64,000 bases of DNA, taken from positions 1 through 64,000 of the forward strand of contig JAUXTT010000014.1 of assembly GCA_030684395.1 (NCBI GenBank), in the 5' to 3' direction. A program made the translations under genes and the position numbers. Position 1 is the stretch's first letter, and every line of letters starts with the position of its first letter. The notes beneath the pieces are model-generated. The model was given only the letters and a program-made list of their open reading frames with translations, ran no database searches and was not told the DNA's origin. This DNA comes from Bacteroidota bacterium (GTDB lineage: Bacteria; Bacteroidota; Bacteroidia; B-17B0; Aurantibacillaceae). This document shows positions 15,161-22,983 of this stretch, in pieces.

Positions 15161-18130
15161 TTAAAAAGTCATTCTTATTCCAACTACATATCTTCTCAAT
15201 TGTCCAAAAAATACTGATGCAGAATTAGCATCAAAACCTTGTGAAGTAGCAGCATTGTTTACTGCATCATTAATATAAATAGTATTAAATACATTATTAA
15301 TATTAAAATTTAGGTTCATTTTTAAGCCTTGATAAGTACATTCATACCCCGCAGTTAAATCAGTAACACCGTAATCCGGAATTTGCCAGGAGTTTTTATT
15401 TGAATTTGTCCCAGACAATGAAACCAAATTAAAATCAGAAAAATTTCTTCCGAAAAATGTATAACGTGGCTTGATAAATAATCCTTTGCAGATATAATAT
15501 TTTAATGCCCCTGACAATTGATGCTGGGCTGCATTTCCCAAACGAACTCCTTGAGCATTTAAAGTTATGGTGTCTTTTAAATTACCCGCATCATCATATA
15601 AATAAACCGTTTTATTATCATTATACGCCCAATGTGCAAATGCAATAGCTCCATCAAACTCAAGGTTTTTTATAATTTTCCATGTTCCATCGAACTCAAT
15701 TCCTTTATGTGATGCGTTTAATCCATTAACGTTAGCAAAATCTCCTTCGTTCCCAACCGGCTGTGGAGAAACCGGACGGTTTTTCCAAATGGTATAATAA
15801 ACGTTTACGTTTACAGCGAATTTTTTAAACTTAGCCCCTGCTCCTATTTCCTGAGAAATAATTTTTTGCGGTTGAGCATCATTATACTCAACATTTTGTA
15901 CTGCGTTTTGATTATACACATTATTAAATTTCGGTGCAATTTGTAAAACACCAAAGTTAGCATACACGTTATAATTTGAATTGATCTTGTAGTTTGCCCC
16001 ACCCTTTAGTGTAAATCCGGGATACCATTTTTTCTTTGTTCTTGAATATTGCGCTTCCTTGGAATCAATGGTATATCGCTGTGCTCCAACAATGTATGTA
16101 GTGTCTTTTGGAGTCGTCATTGAAGTATTGGTATAGGTAACAATAAAAGTTGTATCGCCTACATTATATACCTTGTTGAAGTAATTATAAACTTTATAAT
16201 CAGTTCCATTATGAAGGAGTGTATCGCCATAACCAATAATGTGTTCTAAAACATTATCTGCTCTGTTATCTTTAAAATAATCCATGAATTTTTTAAAGCC
16301 CTTTGGCTGCTCACCAATTACCACATCCTTTTTCGAAAAATAATCTAAGCGCTGGTACCCGGTATAAGAGCCTGTAGCTGTAGCAAAAGCAGATATCTTA
16401 TTCTTTTTATATTCAATTTGTGTAAATAAACCACCCCAATCAACAAGACCATCGTAATTGTATAATATTTTATCACCCACACGTTTCATAGCATACTTAT
16501 AATTTGGATCCTTGTAGGTTGGCATACTTGGATAATAATATCCTTTTACCTGATTGTTATCTCCCGTTTTGCCATCAGCAGAAGCGGTTGCTACATAATA
16601 GTCGCCACCTAACAGATCATATACCGATCTATAATGTTCGCCTCGATAAAATCTGCCATCAACTCCAAAGGTCAATCTTATTGCTGTATCCAACTGATAA
16701 GAAGCTGTTGACAGAATACCATACCATTTATGGTCATTCATCGACGCTCTTACAATATTTGTAGATTTATGTTCAGTTGTACTATATAGTGAATTTGACC
16801 CTGTTAGAGAAGAAGTTGTATTTGCGGTATAATAATTATTAAGATTAATATACCCTGTTTTAGGATCAGCATTTGATGAATTAAGTAAACCTGTTCCTCC
16901 CCCTTTTCCGTAAGAAGCATAGGCAACTGTAGAGATGTTTAGTTTATCATTTACATTCCAAAAATGAGAAAGGTTAAACAAGGGTTTATGATATAAATTA
17001 ACAAAAACATTATATTCCTCTCCATTCAAAAGCCCCACATTTCCGTTAAACTGAAATGGGCGCGGACCAATTGCAGTAGTAGTAACACCTCCTGCAAGCA
17101 TATTAGCTGTTATATTTTCTATACCCAAACCAATACCGTATCCATGACTATATGTTCCGATAGTGTACTTATTTTGGCGTTGACCATGTTTTTGAGGAGA
17201 ACCGTTAGCCCCGAAAGACAATAAATGCCGGCTATTAACTTTCCATTGCATTTTTATAAAATAGCTCCAGGCTTCAGTCCAGGCTTGTTGAACCCATCCA
17301 TCACCGGTTTTATAACTTCCGGCTAAAACAATACCAAATTTATTTTTTATCAAGCCTGAATTGTAAGACAATGCGGTGCTTTGATAGTTATTATTTCCAT
17401 ACTCTCGTTTTATAATTGTTTGAGGTTTCTGGTCAACACCAAGGGTAATAATATTCATGGTACCACCCACGGATGACACTGCCAGTTTTGTTGCGCCTAA
17501 ACCTCTTTGAATTTGCATTGTTTTGGTAATATCTTTTAATCCGTCCCAATTACTCCAATAAACCTGACCATTTTCCATGTCATTTACCGGAACACCATCA
17601 ACCAAAACGGCAATATTGGTTTGATCAAATCCTCTTAACGTAACACGGGAATCACCTGAACCACCTCCTGATTCGGAAGCATAAACTCCGGGAGTACTAT
17701 TCATAACCATGGTAATATCTCTACCTGCAATTTCTTCCTGAATTTTTTGCTGAGAAATATTACTGATTGCCACAGGAGTTTCTCTTACTGTTCCTATGTT
17801 CGCAACAACTTCAACTTCATCTAATGTTTGTGATTCCAATTGAATATTTACGATCACGTCTTTATCTACCACCTTAACCTTAATGGATTGAGAAGCGTAT
17901 CCAACATAATTAATTTTCAGATTATAAGTACCCGGTTCAATTTTTAAACTATAATTTCCATCCAAATCGGTAACCGCACCAACTCCTGGCTTCGCAATAA
18001 CACTGGCTCCAATAAGTGTTTCATTAGAAGTAGCATCAGTAATAGTACCTTTTATCAAAAAAGTTTGTGACTGTGCTTTAGCAAATACTCCAACAAAAAC
18101 CAAAACAATTATGCCTAAAAATTTTTTCAT
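15161..18130 (-). CDS. TonB-dependent receptor with carboxypeptidase-like N-terminal domain
   Basis: 989 aa from the ATG at 18130, which begins the signal peptide (KKFLGIIVLVFVGVFAKAQ); five extra upstream codons are open but not needed. Residues about 25-105 are a CarboxypepD_reg-like domain (IKGTITDATSNETLIGASV, VTDLDGNYSLKIEPGTYNLKINYVGY). A TonB plug follows (GRDITMVMNSTPGVYASE, SRVTLRGFDQTNIAVLVDGVPVND), then a 22-strand barrel ending in RRYVVGIRMTF. It imports a substrate across the outer membrane using TonB. No SusD-like partner is adjacent, so it is not a polysaccharide locus; the substrate is unknown. Downstream lies secreted endonuclease I. Confidence 0.9.
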   Translation of the reverse strand: MKKFLGIIVLVFVGVFAKAQSQTFLIKGTITDATSNETLIGASVIAKPGVGAVTDLDGNYSLKIEPGTYNLKINYVGYASQSIKVKVVDKDVIVNIQLESQTLDEVEVVANIGTVRETPVAISNISQQKIQEEIAGRDITMVMNSTPGVYASESGGGSGDSRVTLRGFDQTNIAVLVDGVPVNDMENGQVYWSNWDGLKDITKTMQIQRGLGATKLAVSSVGGTMNIITLGVDQKPQTIIKREYGNNNYQSTALSYNSGLIKNKFGIVLAGSYKTGDGWVQQAWTEAWSYFIKMQWKVNSRHLLSFGANGSPQKHGQRQNKYTIGTYSHGYGIGLGIENITANMLAGGVTTTAIGPRPFQFNGNVGLLNGEEYNVFVNLYHKPLFNLSHFWNVNDKLNISTVAYASYGKGGGTGLLNSSNADPKTGYINLNNYYTANTTSSLTGSNSLYSTTEHKSTNIVRASMNDHKWYGILSTASYQLDTAIRLTFGVDGRFYRGEHYRSVYDLLGGDYYVATASADGKTGDNNQVKGYYYPSMPTYKDPNYKYAMKRVGDKILYNYDGLVDWGGLFTQIEYKKNKISAFATATGSYTGYQRLDYFSKKDVVIGEQPKGFKKFMDYFKDNRADNVLEHIIGYGDTLLHNGTDYKVYNYFNKVYNVGDTTFIVTYTNTSMTTPKDTTYIVGAQRYTIDSKEAQYSRTKKKWYPGFTLKGGANYKINSNYNVYANFGVLQIAPKFNNVYNQNAVQNVEYNDAQPQKIISQEIGAGAKFKKFAVNVNVYYTIWKNRPVSPQPVGNEGDFANVNGLNASHKGIEFDGTWKIIKNLEFDGAIAFAHWAYNDNKTVYLYDDAGNLKDTITLNAQGVRLGNAAQHQLSGALKYYICKGLFIKPRYTFFGRNFSDFNLVSLSGTNSNKNSWQIPDYGVTDLTAGYECTYQGLKMNLNFNINNVFNTIYINDAVNNAATSQGFDANSASVFFGQLRRYVVGIRMTF

Positions 18131-18203
18131 ATAAACAAAAAACAAAGCCCGTCAGTATAATCAATTGCTTATATCCGACAGGCTTTCCTAAATAAAATTA
18201 TTA

Positions 18204-19160
18204 TTATTCAACAATCAATTTCTCAGTAGCGGAAGTACCATCTGCAAAAATAATCTCTGATAGGTATATTCCTTTTGAAATAGTTAATTCCTGAACAACT
18301 TTTAAGCTTGGGTTTTCAATTTCAATAGTTTTAACCTTTTGTCCTAAAGCATTTGTTAATACAATAGATGCGATTTTTTTATCTGCCGACATAAAGGTTA
18401 CAGAAGAACCAGTTAATGGATTAGGGAACAATTTAACTTCTGAGTTTTTCACAACCTCTTTTACACCAACCGGGTTACAATTACAATCGTGAAAGCCTAA
18501 CATATTAAATGTATTATTTGGCAAAGAATCCCAAGTTTGTGTTGCATCGAAAGGAGAAGGGTTTACACTATATCCTGCTTGTACTGTGTTTTTACGAATC
18601 AACGTTTGATCTTTAGTGTAATATGCTCCACAGCTGCCATCAAAAAACGGAGGACAGTCTGACCATGAGTTAACCGGATCAAATCCAATTTCTCCGATTA
18701 TATCGGCATATACCCAGTTACCTCCAACATTTCTTTGCAACGATACAGCGTCATTTCCATTGTGGTATAAAGCAAAACTCACAGCATAATCAGGGCAAAC
18801 AAATGTATCTGCAACAGCTTGCAAGGCAGCGTCAACAGGAATTTCCGCACCAACACCATTAGGGTTTCTTTTATCAATAACCAAAACCCAAACATCATAA
18901 GGTTGAATAGTATGCTGTCCTAAGACTACCATTGCCTGAGAACCTCCTTCAGCCACTCCGGCGCTGGTACCATTATTATAACGTACAATACGGTAATCAC
19001 CGTTAATAGTAATAGCGTTTGGAGTTGGATTGTAAATCTCTAATGCCTTATTGTTGTTTGATCCTTCCACGTACTCGGAGAAGAACAAACCTGAACAATT
19101 TTGTGCATTTGTAGAAATAAACGCACTAAGTAATAAACCAGAAAGTAAAAGTTTTTTCAT
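18204..19160 (-). CDS. secreted lamin-tail-domain protein with T9SS sorting domain
   Basis: 318 aa from the ATG at 19160; 29 additional open codons upstream are excluded because the signal peptide (KKLLLSGLLLSAFISTNAQ) begins here. The N-terminal half is a lamin tail domain (LFFSEYVEGSNNNKALEIYNPTPNAITINGDYRIVRYNNG, ...HNGNDAVSLQRN), a module often found beside secreted nucleases. The C-terminus is a T9SS tail (VKLFPNPLTGSSVTFMS, ISKGIYLSEI). It precedes the TonB receptor and endonuclease I on the same strand, which suggests a shared extracellular role. Confidence 0.85.
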   Translation of the reverse strand: MKKLLLSGLLLSAFISTNAQNCSGLFFSEYVEGSNNNKALEIYNPTPNAITINGDYRIVRYNNGTSAGVAEGGSQAMVVLGQHTIQPYDVWVLVIDKRNPNGVGAEIPVDAALQAVADTFVCPDYAVSFALYHNGNDAVSLQRNVGGNWVYADIIGEIGFDPVNSWSDCPPFFDGSCGAYYTKDQTLIRKNTVQAGYSVNPSPFDATQTWDSLPNNTFNMLGFHDCNCNPVGVKEVVKNSEVKLFPNPLTGSSVTFMSADKKIASIVLTNALGQKVKTIEIENPSLKVVQELTISKGIYLSEIIFADGTSATEKLIVE

Positions 19161-19360
19161 TTTTTTGTTTTTAATGTTTTTTTGGCAGCGATAGTGGTTT
19201 CGGAAATATAGAAATTCCTGTAGGATATTCACTTGCTTTATTAACACAAAAATAAGATAATTCTACCGTAATACAAGCATTATTTAATCGAATTAACAGT
19301 TAAATAATAGGCAGGAAACAAATTTTTTACACCAAGCCCCTCATTTCTCCGAGAATAACT

Positions 19361-19368
19361 TACTTTTG
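19361..19368 (+). promoter_or_regulatory. -7 box upstream of the deoxyhypusine-synthase-like gene
   Basis: TACTTTTG matches TAnnTTTG, 39 nt before the ATG. No good -33 TTG is visible at the right distance, so support is partial. Confidence 0.35.
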
Positions 19369-19406
19369 CAGCTTAGAAAAAAAAATTAACAAGTTAATAA
19401 CACAAA

Positions 19407-20393
19407 ATGAGTACAAGCGTAAATAAAGGACCCATCTCTCAATTTATGGAGAAACACTATTTGCATTTTAATGCTGCCGCTATGGTAGATGCTGCAAAAG
19501 GGTATGAAACACATTTAACAGAAGGCGGAAAAATGTTGATTTCTTTGGCAGGTGCAATGAGTACTGCTGAATTAGGGAAATCATTAGCGGAGATGATCCG
19601 GCAGGGAAAAGTAGACATTATCTCTTGTACAGGTGCAAACCTTGAGGAAGATGTGATGAACCTCGTTGCTCACTCTCATTACAAACGTGTTCCTAACTAC
19701 CGTGACCTTACCCCGCAAGATGAGTGGGATTTGTTGGAAAACGGATTTAACCGTGTTACTGATACATGTATCCCTGAAGAAGAAGCTTTCCGCCGTTTAC
19801 AAAAACATATTTATGAGTTATGGAAAGATGCTGATACTAAAGGTGAACGTTATTTACCACATGAGTATATGTACAAAATGTTAAACTCAGGTGTATTAAA
19901 ACAATATTATGAAATTGATCCTGCTAACAGCTGGATGATAGCAGCCGCTGAGAAAAACTTGCCTATTATTTGTCCGGGTTGGGAAGACAGCACTATGGGT
20001 AATATCTTCGCTTCTTACGTTATTAAAGGCGAGTTAAAAGCTACTACCATGAAGTCTGGAATTGAATACATGGTGTGGTTAACAGAGTGGTATCGTAATA
20101 ACAGCGCCGGAAAAGGTGTAGGTTTCTTCCAAATTGGTGGTGGTATTGCAGGTGATTTCCCTATTTGTGTAGTACCGATGATGTATCAGGATCTGGAATG
20201 GCATGACGTTCCTTTTTGGGCTTATTTCTGTCAGATTTCTGATTCTACAACCAGTTATGGTTCTTATTCGGGGGCTGTTCCTAATGAAAAAATTACCTGG
20301 GGTAAATTGGATAAAACAACTCCTAAATTCATTGTAGAAAGTGATGCTACTATAGTGGCTCCTTTGATTTTTGGATGGATCCTTGGCTGGTAG
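19407..20393 (+). CDS. deoxyhypusine synthase family protein
   Basis: 328 aa. Strong family match: ISLAGAMSTAELGKSLAEMIRQGKVDIISCTGANLEEDVM (NAD-binding N-terminus), GWEDSTMGNIFASY, GVGFFQIGGGIAGDFPICVVP, and near the C-terminus VPNEKITWGKL, whose Lys (about residue 300) corresponds to the catalytic lysine of eukaryotic deoxyhypusine synthase. Bacteria lack eIF5A, and such bacterial enzymes are usually thought to make homospermidine or another spermidine-derived product using NAD+. Cytoplasmic, monocistronic; a terminator follows. Confidence 0.85.
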   Translation: MSTSVNKGPISQFMEKHYLHFNAAAMVDAAKGYETHLTEGGKMLISLAGAMSTAELGKSLAEMIRQGKVDIISCTGANLEEDVMNLVAHSHYKRVPNYRDLTPQDEWDLLENGFNRVTDTCIPEEEAFRRLQKHIYELWKDADTKGERYLPHEYMYKMLNSGVLKQYYEIDPANSWMIAAAEKNLPIICPGWEDSTMGNIFASYVIKGELKATTMKSGIEYMVWLTEWYRNNSAGKGVGFFQIGGGIAGDFPICVVPMMYQDLEWHDVPFWAYFCQISDSTTSYGSYSGAVPNEKITWGKLDKTTPKFIVESDATIVAPLIFGWILGW

Positions 20394-20425
20394 TTTTTAC
20401 CACTAAGTTCACTAAGAAAATACTC

Positions 20426-20466
20426 ACTAAGAGCCACTAAGATTAATTTCTTTGTGGCTTTTTTGT
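20426..20466 (+). terminator. intrinsic terminator after the deoxyhypusine-synthase-like gene
   Basis: AGCCACTAAGA pairs with TCTTTGTGGCT (one mismatch), about a 6-nt loop, followed by TTTTTTGTTTTT. The arm CACTAAG is also repeated just upstream (20401-20407, 20425-20431), part of a dispersed intergenic repeat family. Confidence 0.75.
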
Positions 20467-20556
20467 TTTTGCACTATTCTTAATCCAATTATTCTAAAAT
20501 AAACATAAACTCTGCGTTTCTTTGTGTTCTCTGTGTCTCCGTGGTAAGTATTTCAT

Positions 20557-20564
20557 TACTTTTG
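20557..20564 (+). promoter_or_regulatory. -7 box upstream of the holin-family gene
   Basis: TACTTTTG matches TAnnTTTG, 22 nt before the ATG. It directly follows a repeat of the CTCTGTGTCTCCGTGGT family (about 20530-20546). No clear -33 TTG. Confidence 0.35.
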
Positions 20565-20586
20565 TTTCAATATCCATTATAATATC

Positions 20587-20961
20587 ATGCGTTTTTTAAT
20601 TAAGATCATCATTTCTACCTTGGCAGTTTTAATAACCGCTTATTTGTTGCCCGGAGTTAGCATTGAAAATAACAGTTTTTTTACCGGCTTACTGGTTGCT
20701 TTGGTATTAGCCTTCCTTAATACTATTGTAAAACCAATCTTAGTGTTTTTTACGATACCAATCAGTGTTTTCACCCTTGGATTATTTATACTTGTTATCA
20801 ACGCTATCATTATCATTTGGGCATCTAAGCTGGTAGATGGATTTCACGTTGAAGGATTCTGGAGGGCTTTGCTTTTTAGTTTAATTTTATCAATAGTAAC
20901 CTGGTTATTGGAAAAAGTTGGTGGCGATGATAATAGAAGCCGAAGACAGGAACAACAATAA
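20587..20961 (+). CDS. phage-holin-family / YvlD-like four-helix membrane protein
   Basis: 124 aa with four hydrophobic segments (about 4-22, 31-53, 56-78, 92-110) and a charged C-terminal tail (GGDDNRSRRQEQQ). It matches the chromosomal 'phage holin family IV' (YvlD) proteins, with the typical AYLLPGVSI, NTIVKPIL and KLVDGFHVEGFWRAL segments. Despite the name these are housekeeping inner-membrane proteins of unknown function; no phage genes are nearby. Confidence 0.85.
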   Translation: MRFLIKIIISTLAVLITAYLLPGVSIENNSFFTGLLVALVLAFLNTIVKPILVFFTIPISVFTLGLFILVINAIIIIWASKLVDGFHVEGFWRALLFSLILSIVTWLLEKVGGDDNRSRRQEQQ

Positions 20962-21000
20962 TCTTCCAAAAAATACTAAAAAAAAATCTGCATTAACCCC

Positions 21001-21030
21001 CGCCTGAACGAATGTTCATTCGGGCAGGCG
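21001..21030. repeat. REP-like imperfect palindrome (CGCCTGAACGAATG type)
   Basis: A 30-nt imperfect palindrome with outer arms CGCCTG/CAGGCG and inner GAATG/CATTC. A close relative lies at 40712-40752. It sits between two convergent genes (holin-family and TonB-tailed). Confidence 0.65.
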
Positions 21031-21055
21031 CGAAATCTACGGGAAAAAGTTAATC

Positions 21056-22381
21056 TTATTTCTTAAACGATAACGTTAAAGTTTTTTGGGCTTCAAATGC
21101 TTTTCCATCTGCAGTTCCCGCAAGCCAAGCCGGCATCGCTTTTACAAAACGGATCGCTTCTTTTTCACAATCCTTGCAGTTACCTGTTTTGCTCACGATC
21201 TTAGGTTTAACAACCTTACCAACCGCATCTACTGTAAAACGAACAATCACAATTTCTTCGCTAGTGCATGATGCAGGAATGATCAGATTCTTTTTAATGT
21301 ATTCATCTAAAGCAATTTTTCCGCCTAAAAACTCAGGCTGCACAACTTTAGGGTTCAGTTTTCCTGATTCATCCTCTGATCTTACAGCTATATTATCAGT
21401 AATAACAGCACCACTATTTAGGTTGGTATTTGTATTGTTGCTCGAATTATCATTAGCTTTATTTGCAGCTACATTGGTTGAAGTTAATGAAGTTGTTTCT
21501 TTTTTACTTTCCTGAAAAACAGGTGCGATGCCTTCGTCGGCTTTATAATTTCTGTTTTCTTTTTTCTTTCCTTTTACTTCTGCAGTTTTTGTGCTTACTT
21601 TACTAAGATCAGTGGTGCCATTAACAACTGTACCTGGGCTTTGTGTATTGTAATAATTTGTATTGCCGGTAGATGTAGCTGCTACCGAATTCTCCAAAAC
21701 AGTAACAGGTTTAGTTTCCTCTGCTAAAGCAACTTTATTTTGTTTGTCTTTAGCATCTTTAGCAGTAACAACATTGTCATCTAATATCACATCCCCGTTA
21801 CTTATATTCTTTGCATCAAAATCCATTTCCTTTTCAGCCGGAACAGGAGGATTTACCTGCTCTTCGTTTTGTTTCAACATCCCTGAACCATACCCATAAA
21901 CAGGTCCATTTGTCTGATTAGGCTCCATTAAAGGTTTGTTGGGAACACTTTTCTCTTTTACTTCTTCATCTGTTACCTGAGCATCCGAATTAGTTTCTTC
22001 CAGTTTCTTCTCGAAATTTTCACCACCCGTTGCCGGGGTCATATCTTCTCCTGTAGTTTCTTTTGCAAGAGCCATTTCATTCTTAACCTCTGACTTCTTA
22101 AATACAAAAAACAAACCTATAACCAAAGCAATAGAAGCAGCAATGGATAAAAAATATAAACCTGTTCTACCCTTTCCTTTTTTTTCTTCTGCTATCAATT
22201 CTTCCAACTTCTCATCAATGCTTGTATTAAGCGTGTTCAGTTTTTTATGATCTTTCATCATTTTCAAACCTTCCAGCGCTTCTTTATCAAAATCATCCAA
22301 ATGGCTTAGATCCTGATCCTTGTCAGCATCCAGCAATTTGAAAAATTCTTCAGCATCTATATTTTTTTTATTCTTGTCCAC
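21056..22381 (-). CDS. membrane protein with anti-sigma-like N-terminus and TonB C-terminal domain
   Basis: 441 aa. An acidic, helical cytoplasmic N-terminus (1-70), one transmembrane segment (about 74-94, LYFLSIAASIALVIGLFFVF), a long Thr/Asn/Lys-rich low-complexity periplasmic linker (about 100-340), and a TonB-type C-terminal domain (about 345-441: VVQPEFLGGKIALDEYIKKN, VIVRFTVDAVGKVVKPKIVS, AIRFVKAMPAWLAGTADG). Its start overlaps the ECF sigma gene by 14 nt, so translation is coupled. Topology and coupling suggest it holds the sigma factor and releases it when the TonB end senses an outer-membrane event. A plain energy-transducing TonB is the alternative. Confidence 0.75.
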   Translation of the reverse strand: MDKNKKNIDAEEFFKLLDADKDQDLSHLDDFDKEALEGLKMMKDHKKLNTLNTSIDEKLEELIAEEKKGKGRTGLYFLSIAASIALVIGLFFVFKKSEVKNEMALAKETTGEDMTPATGGENFEKKLEETNSDAQVTDEEVKEKSVPNKPLMEPNQTNGPVYGYGSGMLKQNEEQVNPPVPAEKEMDFDAKNISNGDVILDDNVVTAKDAKDKQNKVALAEETKPVTVLENSVAATSTGNTNYYNTQSPGTVVNGTTDLSKVSTKTAEVKGKKKENRNYKADEGIAPVFQESKKETTSLTSTNVAANKANDNSSNNTNTNLNSGAVITDNIAVRSEDESGKLNPKVVQPEFLGGKIALDEYIKKNLIIPASCTSEEIVIVRFTVDAVGKVVKPKIVSKTGNCKDCEKEAIRFVKAMPAWLAGTADGKAFEAQKTLTLSFKK

Positions 22382-22952
22382 CTTGGGTTTCGAGTTTGAT
22401 CTTTAAATTTCGTTTTCCGTTTTGTATATAACTCTTAACATTGTTTAAACTGTATCCTGTTATTTCTACGATTTCGTTGTAGCTTTTATCTTTCATATAA
22501 AATAACTCTACACAAATTCGTTGTTCTTCGTTTAAACCTGCCATTGCTCTTTCAAGTGCCACATACTCTTGTTCTCTCTTGTTGGCATTTTGATGCATTT
22601 CTTCACTTTTTTCCACAAACAATTTTACATCGTATTCATAATCAAGGTTTTTCCTTAATTTACTTTGCTCCGAACGAAGCTTCATCAAACAATGATTTTT
22701 GGTAAAAGTGTAAAGCCAGCTCTTAAAATACTCTACATTATGCTTCAGCAGGTCATCGAAAAGCTTGGTAAAAATATTGATAACAGCATCTTTGGCATTG
22801 TCCTCATCCTTAAGGTATTTCATGCTCAAACCCATTACGAGATGCGAGTAACGTTTGTATAAAATTCCTACATAGATCTTATCAGTCGATTTTTTATATT
22901 CGGCAATAAGTTCTTTGTCTGTAAAATCTTTATAACGTTCGGGATACAGCAT
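22368..22952 (-). CDS. ECF RNA polymerase sigma-70 factor
   Basis: 194 aa. Region 2 (YKRYSHLVMGLSMKYLKDEDNAKDAVINIFTKL, then WLYTFTKNHCLMKLR) and region 4 with a helix-turn-helix (LNEEQRICVELFYMKDKSYNEIVEITGYSLNNVKSYIQNGKRNL). Full length for an ECF factor. It lies directly upstream of, and overlaps, the TonB-tailed membrane protein gene, its likely regulator. Target genes are not evident. Confidence 0.9.
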   Translation of the reverse strand: MLYPERYKDFTDKELIAEYKKSTDKIYVGILYKRYSHLVMGLSMKYLKDEDNAKDAVINIFTKLFDDLLKHNVEYFKSWLYTFTKNHCLMKLRSEQSKLRKNLDYEYDVKLFVEKSEEMHQNANKREQEYVALERAMAGLNEEQRICVELFYMKDKSYNEIVEITGYSLNNVKSYIQNGKRNLKIKLETQGGQE

Positions 22953-22983
22953 TTTCTATCTCAAAAATACGAAAAAATATGGC

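Noticed and set aside
20587-20961. Prophage holin
   Set aside because: The family name is historical; no phage genes nearby and the sequence is a chromosomal YvlD-type membrane protein.
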